Shown: in pieces, positions 37,469-46,853 of the stretch
How positions within the stretch are numbered: the first letter of the stretch is position 1
Layout of the letters: each line of letters begins with the position of its first letter
Assembly (NCBI GenBank): GCA_947628655.1
Contig: CANRAS010000015.1
Span: 1-49,550, forward strand
DNA length: 49,550 nt
Direction of reading: 5' to 3'
Source: an uncultured Clostridia bacterium
GTDB lineage: Bacteria > Bacillota > Clostridia > Oscillospirales > Ruminococcaceae
Position numbers and translations under genes: made by a program
The notes under the pieces: model-generated
Told to the model about the DNA's origin: nothing
What the model saw: the letters and a program-made list of their open reading frames with translations, nothing else
Database searches by the model: none

Positions 37469-40108
37469 ATGGCAAAGAAATGGGTCTATACCTTTAAAGA
37501 AGGTAATATGACAATGCGCAACCTGCTCGGCGGCAAGGGCGCAAACCTCGCGGAAATGACCGAGATAGGTCTACCCGTACCTCAGGGCTTTACAATCACG
37601 ACAGAGGCGTGTACACAGTATTATGAGGACGGACGCAAGATAAACGATGAAATTATGGCGCAGGCTATGGAGGGCGTCGCTTGGATGGAAAAGGAAAACG
37701 GCAAGAAGTTCGGCGACCTGAAGAACCCGCTGCTGGTTTCCGTTCGTTCAGGCGCGAGAGCTTCTATGCCCGGTATGATGGATACTATCTTGAACCTCGG
37801 TCTTAACGACGAAGTTGTTGCCGCTATGATAGCGGGCAACCCCGACCCTAAGTTTGAAAGATTTGTTTACGACTCTTACAGAAGATTTATCCAGATGTTC
37901 TCCGATGTTGTTATGGAAGTCGGAAAGAAGTACTTTGAACAGCTTATCGACGAGATGAAAGCCAAGAAAGGCGTAAAGTTCGACGTTGACCTTACCGCCG
38001 CTGACCTTAAAGAACTCGCGTCGCAGTTCAAGGCGGAGTACAAAAAGCAGCTCGGCACGGACTTCCCGTCCGACCCCGTAGAACAGCTTAAACTCGCTAT
38101 CGAGGCGGTTTTCCGTTCTTGGGACAACCCCCGCGCGAACGTATATCGCCGCGACAACGATATTCCGTACAGCTGGGGTACAGCAGTAAACGTAATGCCG
38201 ATGGTATTCGGCAACCTGAACGACAATTCGGGTACAGGCGTTGCGTTCACCCGCGACCCCGCAACGGGCGAGAAGAAACTTATGGGCGAATTTTTGTTCA
38301 ACGCGCAGGGCGAGGACGTTGTTGCGGGCGTGCGCACTCCTATGCCGATAGCGCAGATGGCGGACAAATTCCCCGACGCATACAATGATTTCGTAAAGGT
38401 ATGCGGTATTCTTGAAGATCACTACAGAGATATGCAGGATATGGAGTTCACGGTTGAGAACGGAAAACTCTATATGCTCCAGTGCCGCAACGGTAAGAGA
38501 ACCGCGCAGGCTGCTCTTAAAATCGCGTGCGACCTCGTTGACGAGGGTATGATAGACGAGAAGAAAGCGGTATCTATGATTGACCCGCGCAACCTTGACA
38601 CATTGCTCCACCCGCAGTTCGACGCGGCGGCTTTAAAGGCTGCAACGCCCGTAGGCAAGGGCTTGGGCGCGTCGCCCGGCGCTGCTTGCGGTAAGATAGT
38701 ATTCAGCGCTGAGGATGCTGTTGAATGGAAGTCAAGAGGCGAGAAAGTCGTTCTTGTCCGTCTTGAAACATCTCCCGAAGACATCACGGGTATGAAAGCG
38801 TCGCAGGGTATTCTGACGGTTCGCGGCGGTATGACTTCTCACGCGGCTGTCGTAGCGCGCGGTATGGGTACTTGCTGTGTATCCGGCTGCGGCGACATCG
38901 CTATGGACGAGGCAAACAAGAAGTTCACACTTGCAGGCAAGACCTACCACGAGGGCGACCCGATTTCTATCGACGGCTCTACAGGCAACATATACGACGG
39001 CATTATCCCGACTGTTGACGCGACTATCGCAGGCGAGTTCGGACGCATTATGGCGTGGGCTGACAAGTACAGAAGACTTAAAGTCCGCACGAACGCCGAC
39101 ACTCCGACCGATGCAAAGAAAGCGCGCGAATTGGGCGCGGAGGGTATCGGTCTTTGCCGTACAGAGCATATGTTCTTCGCAGAGGACAGAATTGCGGCGT
39201 TCCGTGAGATGATTTGCGCGGACACCGTTGAAGAGCGCGAAAAGGCTCTCGATAAGATACTCCCGTATCAGCAGGGCGACTTCGAGAAACTCTACGAGGC
39301 ACTTGAGGGTTATCCCGTAACCATTCGTTTCCTCGACCCGCCGCTGCACGAGTTCGTTCCGACAGAAGAGGCTGACATCAAGAAACTCGCTGACGCACAG
39401 GGCAAGAGCGTAGAGCAGATAAAGAACATTATCGCGTCGCTCCACGAGTTCAACCCGATGATGGGTCACCGCGGCTGCCGTCTGGCGGTAACATATCCCG
39501 AAATCGCGAAGATGCAGACAAGAGCGGTTATCCGCGCTGCTATCAACGTGAAGAAAGCACACCCCGACTGGAACCTCGTTCCCGAAATTATGATCCCGCT
39601 CGTAGGCGACGCTAAGGAACTTAAATTCGTTAAGAACATCGTTGTTGCGGTAGCCGACGAGGAAATCAAGGCTGCGGGCAGCGATATGAAGTACGAAGTA
39701 GGTACGATGATTGAAATTCCGCGTGCCGCTCTTACGGCTGATGAAATCGCCAAGGAGGCTGAGTTCTTCTGCTTTGGTACAAACGACCTCACGCAGATGA
39801 CATACGGTTTCTCTCGTGATGACGCAGGCAAGTTCCTGAATGCTTACTATGACACGAAGATATTCGAGAACGACCCGTTTGCGAAACTCGACCAGACAGG
39901 CGTCGGCAAGCTGATGGAAATGGCTATAAAACTCGGCAAGACCACTCGTCCCGAAATGCACTTCGGCATTTGCGGCGAGCACGGCGGCGATCCCTCGTCT
40001 GTTGAGTTCTGCCACAAGATTGGGCTGACTTACGTTTCCTGCTCACCGTTCCGCGTTCCGATTGCAAGACTTGCCGCTGCGCAGGCTGCTATCGCTGAAA
40101 TGAACTGA
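37469..40108 (+). CDS. ppdK: Pyruvate, phosphate dikinase
   Basis: 879 residues, full length. PPDK interconverts PEP + AMP + PPi and pyruvate + ATP + Pi; in anaerobes it often works glycolytically and saves ATP. The N-terminal ATP-grasp part has GGKGANLAEM and LVSVRSGARASMPGMMDT. The swivelling phosphohistidine domain has GGMTSHAAVVARGMG with the catalytic His. The C-terminal PEP-binding barrel shows GLCRTEHMFF, a FGTNDLTQMTYGFSRDD segment and FGICGEHGGDP with the catalytic Cys. RBS AGGAGGA precedes ATG 37469. Monocistronic, with its own promoter and terminator. Confidence 0.98.
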   Translation: MAKKWVYTFKEGNMTMRNLLGGKGANLAEMTEIGLPVPQGFTITTEACTQYYEDGRKINDEIMAQAMEGVAWMEKENGKKFGDLKNPLLVSVRSGARASMPGMMDTILNLGLNDEVVAAMIAGNPDPKFERFVYDSYRRFIQMFSDVVMEVGKKYFEQLIDEMKAKKGVKFDVDLTAADLKELASQFKAEYKKQLGTDFPSDPVEQLKLAIEAVFRSWDNPRANVYRRDNDIPYSWGTAVNVMPMVFGNLNDNSGTGVAFTRDPATGEKKLMGEFLFNAQGEDVVAGVRTPMPIAQMADKFPDAYNDFVKVCGILEDHYRDMQDMEFTVENGKLYMLQCRNGKRTAQAALKIACDLVDEGMIDEKKAVSMIDPRNLDTLLHPQFDAAALKAATPVGKGLGASPGAACGKIVFSAEDAVEWKSRGEKVVLVRLETSPEDITGMKASQGILTVRGGMTSHAAVVARGMGTCCVSGCGDIAMDEANKKFTLAGKTYHEGDPISIDGSTGNIYDGIIPTVDATIAGEFGRIMAWADKYRRLKVRTNADTPTDAKKARELGAEGIGLCRTEHMFFAEDRIAAFREMICADTVEEREKALDKILPYQQGDFEKLYEALEGYPVTIRFLDPPLHEFVPTEEADIKKLADAQGKSVEQIKNIIASLHEFNPMMGHRGCRLAVTYPEIAKMQTRAVIRAAINVKKAHPDWNLVPEIMIPLVGDAKELKFVKNIVVAVADEEIKAAGSDMKYEVGTMIEIPRAALTADEIAKEAEFFCFGTNDLTQMTYGFSRDDAGKFLNAYYDTKIFENDPFAKLDQTGVGKLMEMAIKLGKTTRPEMHFGICGEHGGDPSSVEFCHKIGLTYVSCSPFRVPIARLAAAQAAIAEMN

Positions 40109-40135
40109 TTTCACAAACGCGAAATGAATAACCTG

Positions 40136-40167
40136 CTCCCCCGTCCGAAAGGGCGGGGGAGTTTTTT
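40136..40167 (+). terminator. Strong terminator after ppdK
   Basis: CTCCCCCGTCC (40136-40146), GAAA tetraloop, GGGCGGGGGAG (40151-40161), then TTTTTT. Confidence 0.92.
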
Positions 40168-40230
40168 CGCGGGTTGTAAGATTTGCCCAAAGAAAAGTAA
40201 AATTTTTAATTATTTTGTTCAAAATTACGG

Positions 40231-40259
40231 TTGACGAAACGGGGAAAAAGTTTTATTAT
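40231..40259 (+). promoter_or_regulatory. Promoter of the V/A-ATPase operon
   Basis: TTGACG (40231-40236), 17-bp spacer, TATTAT (40254-40259). A better TATAAT at 40257-40262 would need a 20-bp spacer. Confidence 0.55.
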
Positions 40260-40315
40260 AATTAAAGTGGGTTAATAATTTAAATATGTAATAAAGTTCG
40301 CACGGAGGTGCAAAA

Positions 40316-40624
40316 ATGGAGATTTTGCAGCAGATAATAGATATGGACAAATCCGCGAGCGCTCGTGTGGAAATGGCTGTTGAGGAGGAGCGGCGGCTGT
40401 CGGACGAATCGGGCGAGAAATCGTCAAAGGCTTTCGAGGAAACCGTTGCAGCCGAACGCGCCAAAGTGGAAGAATTTTGCAAAGAACAGCAGAAAATATT
40501 AGATGAACGGCTTTCCAAATCGGATAAGACGATAGCCGAGGAGTGCGAAAAGCTGGACGAGCGGTTCAACGCGCATAAAGAGCAATGGAAAGCAGAGATA
40601 ATCTCGCGGATAACGGAGGGATAG
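40316..40624 (+). CDS. V/A-type ATPase peripheral-stalk subunit G/H-like
   Basis: 102 residues, almost entirely charged coiled coil (ARVEMAVEEERRLSDESGEK, AAERAKVEEFCKEQQKILDERL) with no membrane segment. This and its place at the head of the operon identify it as the small coiled-coil partner of subunit E in the peripheral stalk (subunit H/G; NtpF in the Enterococcus scheme). RBS GGAGG precedes ATG 40316. Sequence alone is too low-complexity for a firm family call. Confidence 0.75.
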   Translation: MEILQQIIDMDKSASARVEMAVEEERRLSDESGEKSSKAFEETVAAERAKVEEFCKEQQKILDERLSKSDKTIAEECEKLDERFNAHKEQWKAEIISRITEG

Positions 40625-40625
40625 T

Positions 40626-41663
40626 ATGTCGTTTGCCGAAAACGCCGTTATAGCGAAAACGCGGGCGGTGTTCGGAAAATCGCTGAAAAGCGATGACTAT
40701 GTTCAGCTTGCCGCGAAAGAAAGCGTTGCGGACGTGTGCGCTTACCTGAAACAGACCGAACGCTACAAGACCGCGCTTGCGAACGTCAACCCGCAGACGG
40801 TTCACCGCGGACAGCTTGAACAGGTTATAAGACGGTCGATGTTCGATATTTTCGAGCGGTTCTACAATTTCGACCATTCCGAAAGCAGGGCGTTTTTTGA
40901 CTTCATTATAATGGAGTTGGAGATAGAGCAATTGCTGGCGGCTCTGCAAAGCGTCGCAAGCGGCGCGACGGTCGAGTTTATCGCGGCGCTGCCTATGCTC
41001 CTTACAAAGCATAGCCGAATTGACTTCGCGGCTTTGGGACTTGCGAAGAATTTCGCGGAGGTCGCCGTGCTGCTGCAAGGCACGCCTTATTATGAAATTA
41101 TCCACACCGCGCTTGTCGAGGCGGAAAGCACAGGGGATTTGAACATATGTAATATCGAACAGAAACTATACACATGGTATTATATGAATATGCTGAAATC
41201 CGCGAATAAAATCCGCAGTAAGCGCGAGAAAACGGAGTTAAAGCGACTTATCCTAGGCGTTATTGATATGCGAAACGCCGTGACGGTCTACAGATACACA
41301 CGCCTTTTCGGCGCGGGAACAGACAGCGCAAAGAACGCGCTGATACCGTTCAAGCGCAGATTGTCGGACGAAACTATCGAGCGTTTGGCGCAATTGGACG
41401 ACATCGCGAAAATAGCCGAGGAACTCAACGCAATCGGTTACGGTCTGCACTCGCAGAGCGTACCCGCGACGTTTGAACTGCTGACCGAAAGGATAAGCCT
41501 TGACCACCTGAAAAAGCAGTTCCGCCTGTCGCAAAATCCGTCTGTAGTGTATTTCGCGTTTATGGAACTTTTAAGCGTGGAGTTTAAAAACGTCAAGACC
41601 ATAATCGAGGGTGTGCGCTACAATCTGGACGGCAGCGCGATACTCGAAATGCTGGTAATATAA
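40626..41663 (+). CDS. ntpC: V/A-type ATPase subunit C (AC39/d-like)
   Basis: 345 residues, all-helical, of the AC39 family that caps the membrane rotor and couples it to the D/F shaft. Typical features are AENAVIAKTRAVFGKSL at the start, the NKIRSKREKTELKRLI region and FMELLSVEFKNVKTIIEGVRY near the end. Starts 2 bp after the previous stop, with RBS CGGAGGG. Confidence 0.9.
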   Translation: MSFAENAVIAKTRAVFGKSLKSDDYVQLAAKESVADVCAYLKQTERYKTALANVNPQTVHRGQLEQVIRRSMFDIFERFYNFDHSESRAFFDFIIMELEIEQLLAALQSVASGATVEFIAALPMLLTKHSRIDFAALGLAKNFAEVAVLLQGTPYYEIIHTALVEAESTGDLNICNIEQKLYTWYYMNMLKSANKIRSKREKTELKRLILGVIDMRNAVTVYRYTRLFGAGTDSAKNALIPFKRRLSDETIERLAQLDDIAKIAEELNAIGYGLHSQSVPATFELLTERISLDHLKKQFRLSQNPSVVYFAFMELLSVEFKNVKTIIEGVRYNLDGSAILEMLVI

Positions 41664-41692
41664 TACTAAATTAAATATATGGGGGTGATACT

Positions 41693-43663
41693 ATGGGCAT
41701 CGAAAAAATGTCGTTGCTGACGATAGAAGGTCCCGTGGGCGACCTTGACGGCGCACTTATGGCGTGCTGCCGCAGCCGCGAGTTCCAAATGTCGTCAAAC
41801 GGCTCGGTGCTGCGTAACCTTAATGAGCAAAATCCGTATCAAGGCACATATTCTAAGATACACGATATGGCTGTCAATTTGAAAATAGAGCCTGCTTACT
41901 GCGACTTCAGCAAAATTCCGTATGAAACGGCGGAGGACTTTGACGGCTATTTTGAAAGTATCAGCGCGAAGTATGACGACCTGAGCGAAAAGCTGGAGGA
42001 AGTTTCCCGCACTTTGGAGGAACACAAGACGACGGATAATTACCTGCACCATTTGGTGGGGCTTGACGTTTCTTTCCACGATTTGTTCTCGCTTAAATAT
42101 GTAAAGCTGAGAATAGGCAGACTGCCTGCGGAGAACGAATCCAAACTCGGATATTACGCGTCGAAGTGCTTTGTGTTCGTGCCGTTCGAGCGCACGGAGG
42201 ATTATGTTTACGGAATTTACCTAGTGCCGAAAAACGCCTCCGAATTTGCCGATTCGATGATGAACTCTTTCGGCTTTGAGCGCACGAAACTGCCTGATTA
42301 TCTTGAGGACAACGCTGAAAACGCCGACAAGAAGTTAGCGGATATGATCGCCGCCGAAACCGCTGAAAAAGAGGCTGTCGAAAAGGAACTTTCCGACCTT
42401 GCGGAAAGTCTTAAAGGCGATTTCAACGCGGTTTTGTGCAAGCTGAAATACAAGTCGGAATGTTTTGAACTCCGCAAGAACGCGATTGTGCTTACAGAAA
42501 AGTTTTCGTTCACGGGATTTTGCCCCGCGCGCGAGTGCAAAAAACTGCGCGCCGAACTTGAAAAAGCGTCGCCGTATATACAGTGCTTGGAGATACCGAT
42601 AGAGAAAAAAGGCGCGTCCGAAAGCGTTCCCGTACGGCTTAAAAATAATTGGTTCGTGCGCCCGTTCGAGATGTTCGTGAAGATGTACGGACTGCCGAGC
42701 TACAGCGCGTTCGACCCGACGCCTTATGTCGCGGTCACATATATGATACTGTTCGGACTGATGTTCGGCGATGTGGGACAGGGACTTGTCGTAACGCTTT
42801 TAGGACTTCTGCTTACAAAACTCACGAAAAACGGTTTAGCGCCGATTATGACGCGAATAGGGCTGTTTTCGATGATGGGCGGGTGTATTTACGGCTCTGT
42901 ATTCGGCATTGAAACGATAATCCCGCCGATTTACCACCGCGAAAACATCTGGAACGGCGTGTGCAGTCTGTTCGGCGGTTTGGGAATTTCCAAACACCCC
43001 GAAAGCATTTTCGACGTCGCGGTCGTTATCCTGCTGTTCGCGCTCGCAATAGGCATTGTGTTGATACTTATATCAATGATATTCAATATGGTGCTTAAAT
43101 TCAAGGCGAACAAGCGAAGCGAGGCTGTTTTCAGCGTGAACGGCTTGTGCGGAATTGTCCTTTACGCGTCGCTCGTAACGGGGCTTGTGTGTCAGCTTTT
43201 GTACGGAATACCCGTTATGAACGCGGTGTACGTTATCGGACTTATCGTTCTGCCCGCTTTGATGATATTCTTCAGAGAACCGCTGATGAACCTTGTAGAC
43301 CACAAAAAGTCCGAAGAGCCGTTTAAAATCGGCAGTTTCATCATCGGAAATTTCATAGAACTGTTTGAGGCGGCAATCAGTTTCCTGTCAAACACGATGT
43401 CGTATTTAAGAGTAGGCGGTTTTGTGCTGTCGCACGCGGGATTTATGCTCGTCGTGTCACAGCTTGCGGGAGTGACTTCAAATGCCCCCGTCACCGCAAA
43501 GACCGTTATAGTCTACATAATCGGCAACATTGTGGTAATGGGCGTTGAGGGACTGCTTGTAGGAATACAGGTACTGCGTCTTGAATTTTATGAAATATTC
43601 AGTCGTTTTTACGACGGCAACGGCAAGGATTTCAAGCCCGTTGAAATAAAACTTGATTCTTAA
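41693..43663 (+). CDS. ntpI: V/A-type ATPase subunit I (a-type stator)
   Basis: 656 residues. The N-terminal cytosolic half (to about 330) contains coiled coils (SEKLEEVSRTLEEH; AEKEAVEKELSDLAE) that contact the peripheral stalks. The C-terminal half has seven or so membrane helices, with MFGDVGQGLVVTLLGLLL, FGLMFGD and the long helix NTMSYLRVGGFVLSHAGF, where the Arg of SYLRV forms the ion half-channel. It is the static partner of the K ring. RBS GGGGGTGAT precedes ATG 41693. Confidence 0.95.
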   Translation: MGIEKMSLLTIEGPVGDLDGALMACCRSREFQMSSNGSVLRNLNEQNPYQGTYSKIHDMAVNLKIEPAYCDFSKIPYETAEDFDGYFESISAKYDDLSEKLEEVSRTLEEHKTTDNYLHHLVGLDVSFHDLFSLKYVKLRIGRLPAENESKLGYYASKCFVFVPFERTEDYVYGIYLVPKNASEFADSMMNSFGFERTKLPDYLEDNAENADKKLADMIAAETAEKEAVEKELSDLAESLKGDFNAVLCKLKYKSECFELRKNAIVLTEKFSFTGFCPARECKKLRAELEKASPYIQCLEIPIEKKGASESVPVRLKNNWFVRPFEMFVKMYGLPSYSAFDPTPYVAVTYMILFGLMFGDVGQGLVVTLLGLLLTKLTKNGLAPIMTRIGLFSMMGGCIYGSVFGIETIIPPIYHRENIWNGVCSLFGGLGISKHPESIFDVAVVILLFALAIGIVLILISMIFNMVLKFKANKRSEAVFSVNGLCGIVLYASLVTGLVCQLLYGIPVMNAVYVIGLIVLPALMIFFREPLMNLVDHKKSEEPFKIGSFIIGNFIELFEAAISFLSNTMSYLRVGGFVLSHAGFMLVVSQLAGVTSNAPVTAKTVIVYIIGNIVVMGVEGLLVGIQVLRLEFYEIFSRFYDGNGKDFKPVEIKLDS

Positions 43664-43687
43664 ACTTGATTTTAGGAGGAAATTATA

Positions 43688-44125
43688 ATGAATACTGTAG
43701 TTGTGTTGTTAATGCCGCTCGCTGCGGTCGCGGCTATTATGCTGCCCCTTTTCATATGCTTAAAGCGCATACATGACAAAAAGCCCGTAAACAGAAAACG
43801 CGCGGTTATCACAAATATAGCGTCGTTTTTCGGCGTATTGCTCGTAACGACATTGCTCCCGCTGACAGGCGCGTTCGCCGCGTCCGCTGACCCTGCCGCA
43901 AGCGCGGAGGGGATTTCCAACGGACTGAAGTACATAGGTGCGGGTCTGTCCACGGGTCTTGGCTCGATAGGCACGGGCGTTGCCGTAGGCGGCGCCGCTC
44001 CCGCCGCAATAGGCGCGGTGAGCGAGAACGACAAGGCTTTCTCAAAGGCGCTGATTTTCGTAGCGCTCGGCGAAGGCGTTGCGATTTACGGATTGCTTAT
44101 ATCTATACTTATCCTGTTCGGTTGA
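43688..44125 (+). CDS. ntpK: V/A-type ATPase rotor-ring subunit K with N-terminal extension
   Basis: 145 residues. The ring hairpin is the last 75 residues: KYIGAGLSTGLGSIGTGVAV and FVALGEGVAIYGLLISILIL, the Glu of GEG being the ion carrier. Before it come two extra hydrophobic segments: VVVLLMPLAAVAAIMLPLFIC, a basic loop, and FFGVLLVTTLLPLTGAFAAS, which looks like a signal peptide with Ala-x-Ala. The Gln and Ser/Thr ligands typical of Na+-binding rings are not evident, weakly favouring H+. One c-type hairpin, not the fused double hairpin of Enterococcus NtpK. Confidence 0.9.
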   Translation: MNTVVVLLMPLAAVAAIMLPLFICLKRIHDKKPVNRKRAVITNIASFFGVLLVTTLLPLTGAFAASADPAASAEGISNGLKYIGAGLSTGLGSIGTGVAVGGAAPAAIGAVSENDKAFSKALIFVALGEGVAIYGLLISILILFG

Positions 44126-44143
44126 TTTAGGATTTTTAAGATT

Positions 44144-44452
44144 ATGAAATTCTTTTTGATAAGCGATAATATTGATACTCAAATGGGTATGCGCATAGCG
44201 GGAATAGACGGCGTTGTCGCGCACAGCAAACAGCACGTCGAAGAAGAACTCGACAAGGCTGTCGAGGACAGCGACACGGCGGTAATTCTGATGACGGAAA
44301 AACTAGTCCAACTCTGCCATGATAAAGTTTACGACATAAAGCTGAACCGCCGCCGTCCGCTTATAGTGGAAATTCCCGACCGCCACGGAAACAGCGGTAT
44401 AAGCGCGTCTATTTCGAGATATATCGAAGAGGCTATCGGAGTAAAGCTGTAA
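44144..44452 (+). CDS. V/A-type ATPase subunit F (central shaft)
   Basis: 102 residues. The Rossmann-like start MKFFLISDNIDTQMGMRIAG and TAVILMTEKLVQLC, then VEIPDRHG, match subunit F of A/V-type ATPases (called NtpG in Enterococcus), which with D forms the rotating shaft. Follows ntpK by 18 bp with a weak RBS (TTTAGGA further upstream). Confidence 0.9.
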   Translation: MKFFLISDNIDTQMGMRIAGIDGVVAHSKQHVEEELDKAVEDSDTAVILMTEKLVQLCHDKVYDIKLNRRRPLIVEIPDRHGNSGISASISRYIEEAIGVKL

Positions 44453-44483
44453 AACTACAGCGTATTAGCAAATGGGGGTCACT

Positions 44484-45068
44484 ATGGAACCTGAGGAAAT
44501 TTACGCTAAAAAAGCGGAGATGTTTCGCACGGCAATAGATAAACAGGCTGATGAAGAAATAGCTTTAAGCGCGAAAGAAATCCGCTCGCGAAAGAGCGCG
44601 GCGGGAAAAGCCAAGGCACAGCAGGCTCTTTCTGACACGCTGTCAAAGGTTCGCGCGGAGCGCAGCGCGTATGAAACGAAGTTTAAAAAGGAACTTTCCC
44701 GCTGCGGATTTCAAACGACAAAGGCGGTTCGCGCACACAGAAAAGAACTTATCGACGGCTTTTTTGAGGAACTTAAAGGCGAACTCGCGGGTTTCGCTCA
44801 GTCTGATAAATACAGCGATTATCTCAAGCGTTCGCTTGCAAAGGCGGGCAAGGAGCTGGGACGGGATTTTGTCGTACTCTGCGCGCCAAAGGACGCAGAA
44901 CGCCTGAAGAAACTCACAGCGCACGAGGTACGCGAGGAGATTTCAATAATAATCGGCGGTATCAGCGCGCTTGACGAGCAAAACGGTCTGTATGCCGACT
45001 TCACGCTTGACAGCGCACTCGAAAGCGAACGCGGCGCGTTCACAGACAAACCTGAACTTAGGCTATAA
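44484..45068 (+). CDS. ntpE: V/A-type ATPase subunit E (peripheral stalk)
   Basis: About 194 residues. The N-terminal half is helical and rich in Lys/Ala/Glu (AKEIRSRKSAAGKAKAQQAL), the C-terminal half globular (VREEISIIIGGISALDEQNG, ADFTLDSALES). This is the subunit that, with the 40316 product, ties the A3B3 head to subunit I. ATG 44484 is preferred because GGGGG lies 6 bp upstream, as in ntpI; ATG 44472 lacks an RBS. Confidence 0.88.
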   Translation: MEPEEIYAKKAEMFRTAIDKQADEEIALSAKEIRSRKSAAGKAKAQQALSDTLSKVRAERSAYETKFKKELSRCGFQTTKAVRAHRKELIDGFFEELKGELAGFAQSDKYSDYLKRSLAKAGKELGRDFVVLCAPKDAERLKKLTAHEVREEISIIIGGISALDEQNGLYADFTLDSALESERGAFTDKPELRL

Positions 45069-45090
45069 TTCCACGAAGGGAATGAACGAA

Positions 45091-46842
45091 TTGAACAACA
45101 CGATATACTCAATAAACGGACCTGTCGTAAAAGCCGCCGACACAAAGGACTTTTCTATGCTGGAAATGGTCTATGTCGGTGAAAAACGTTTGATAGGCGA
45201 GGTCATAGGAGTTACCGATAAATTCACGACGATACAGGTATACGAGGACACGGCGGGGCTGAAGATAGGCGAACCTATCGAAAGCACGGGAAGTCCCGTG
45301 TGCGCAAATCTCGGTCCGGGGATAATCTCGAATATCTTTGACGGTATCGAAAGACCTCTGCGCGATATGACGAAGTTAAACGGGGCGTTTATCGCGGAGG
45401 GCAACGCGCTTTTCTCGCTCGATACGGAAAAGAAGTATGATGTGACAGTCACCGTTAAAGCCGGCGATAAATTAAGCGGCGGCGATGTTTACTGCACCTG
45501 CCCCGAAACAGCGCTTATTACCCATAAGTGTATGATACCGCCGAACGTAAGCGGAGAGGTTGTCGAAACTGCTCCAAACGGTCAGTATACGGTAAACGAT
45601 ACGATAATCAAACTGAAACTTACAGACGGCACGGAAATCCCGCTCACAATGGTGCAGAAATGGGCGATAAAGAGAGCGCGTCCTATCGCGAAACGCCTGT
45701 CGGCAAAACGCCCGCTTATCACGGGTCAGCGCATAATCGACACGATAATTCCGATAGCAAAGGGCGGCGCGGCGGCTATCCCCGGAGGTTTCGGCACGGG
45801 CAAGACGATGACTCAGCACCAGCTCGCAAAGTGGTGCGACGCGGATATTATCGTATACATAGGGTGCGGCGAACGCGGCAACGAAATGACGCAGGTTTTG
45901 GAGGAGTTCAGCGAACTTATCGACCCCAAGTCCAACCGTCCGCTGACCGACAGAACCGTGCTTATCGCGAACACGTCGAATATGCCTGTCGCGGCGCGTG
46001 AGGCGAGCATTTACACGGGAATTACGCTTGCGGAATACTACCGCGATATGGGTTATCATATAGCTATTATGGCGGACTCTACGTCGCGTTGGGCGGAGGC
46101 TCTGCGTGAAATTTCGGGGCGTCTGGAAGAAATGCCCGCCGAAGAGGGTTTCCCCGCGTATCTGCCGAGCCGACTTTCCGAATTTTACGAACGTGCGGGA
46201 TATGTCGAAAACCTCAACGGCACGGAGGGCAGTGTTACGATAATCGGTGCGGTATCTCCGCAGGGTTCTGACTTCTCGGAGCCTGTAACGCAGAACACAA
46301 AGCGTTTTGTGCGCTGTTTCTGGGCGCTTGACAAGTCGCTTGCATATGCGCGTCACTATCCTGCCATTGACTGGAACCAGAGTTATTCGGAATACGTCGA
46401 GGAACTGAGCGATTTCTATACGGAAAACGTAAGCCCCGACTTTATGACCCTGCGTCAGGAAATATCGAACATTCTCCAAGAGGAAACGAAACTTATGGAG
46501 ATAGTAAAACTGATAGGCGCGGACGTTCTCCCCGACGACCAGAAACTCGCTATTGAAACCGCAAGGGTAGTGCGCGTCGGATTTTTACAGCAAAACGCTT
46601 ACCACAAGGACGATACATACGTTCCTCTTGAAAAGCAAATGCTGATGATGCGGGTAATAACGAGCATTTATCATAAATCGCTTGACGCTCTGAAAAACGG
46701 CGTTATGCTGTCGGATATTCTCGCAACGGGAGTATTTGAAAAGGCAATAAAGATGAAGTATGATATTCCTAATGACAAGCTGTCAATGTTTGATGATTAC
46801 TTAAAAGAAATAGATGAAAAAATCGGCGGTTTAACCGTTTAA
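45091..46842 (+). CDS. ntpA: V/A-type ATPase catalytic subunit A
   Basis: 583 residues from TTG 45091. The P-loop GGFGTGKT, the family's non-homologous insertion (about 110-200), [27 protein letters not shown]-type catalytic region and the helical C-terminus are all present. It hydrolyses or makes ATP in the A3B3 head. TTG 45091 is favoured: AAGGGA lies about 9 bp upstream and [13 protein letters not shown] aligns with the usual N-terminus. ATG 45082 (three codons earlier) has its AGGG only 1 bp away. Thirteen to 22 bp after ntpE. Confidence 0.95.
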   Translation: MNNTIYSINGPVVKAADTKDFSMLEMVYVGEKRLIGEVIGVTDKFTTIQVYEDTAGLKIGEPIESTGSPVCANLGPGIISNIFDGIERPLRDMTKLNGAFIAEGNALFSLDTEKKYDVTVTVKAGDKLSGGDVYCTCPETALITHKCMIPPNVSGEVVETAPNGQYTVNDTIIKLKLTDGTEIPLTMVQKWAIKRARPIAKRLSAKRPLITGQRIIDTIIPIAKGGAAAIPGGFGTGKTMTQHQLAKWCDADIIVYIGCGERGNEMTQVLEEFSELIDPKSNRPLTDRTVLIANTSNMPVAAREASIYTGITLAEYYRDMGYHIAIMADSTSRWAEALREISGRLEEMPAEEGFPAYLPSRLSEFYERAGYVENLNGTEGSVTIIGAVSPQGSDFSEPVTQNTKRFVRCFWALDKSLAYARHYPAIDWNQSYSEYVEELSDFYTENVSPDFMTLRQEISNILQEETKLMEIVKLIGADVLPDDQKLAIETARVVRVGFLQQNAYHKDDTYVPLEKQMLMMRVITSIYHKSLDALKNGVMLSDILATGVFEKAIKMKYDIPNDKLSMFDDYLKEIDEKIGGLTV

Positions 46843-46853
46843 TGGAGTTGGAT

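Noticed and set aside
38732-40015. Long antisense ORFs opposite ppdK, ntpA and others
   Set aside because: They are out-of-frame shadows of strongly conserved genes, without RBS and with implausible composition.
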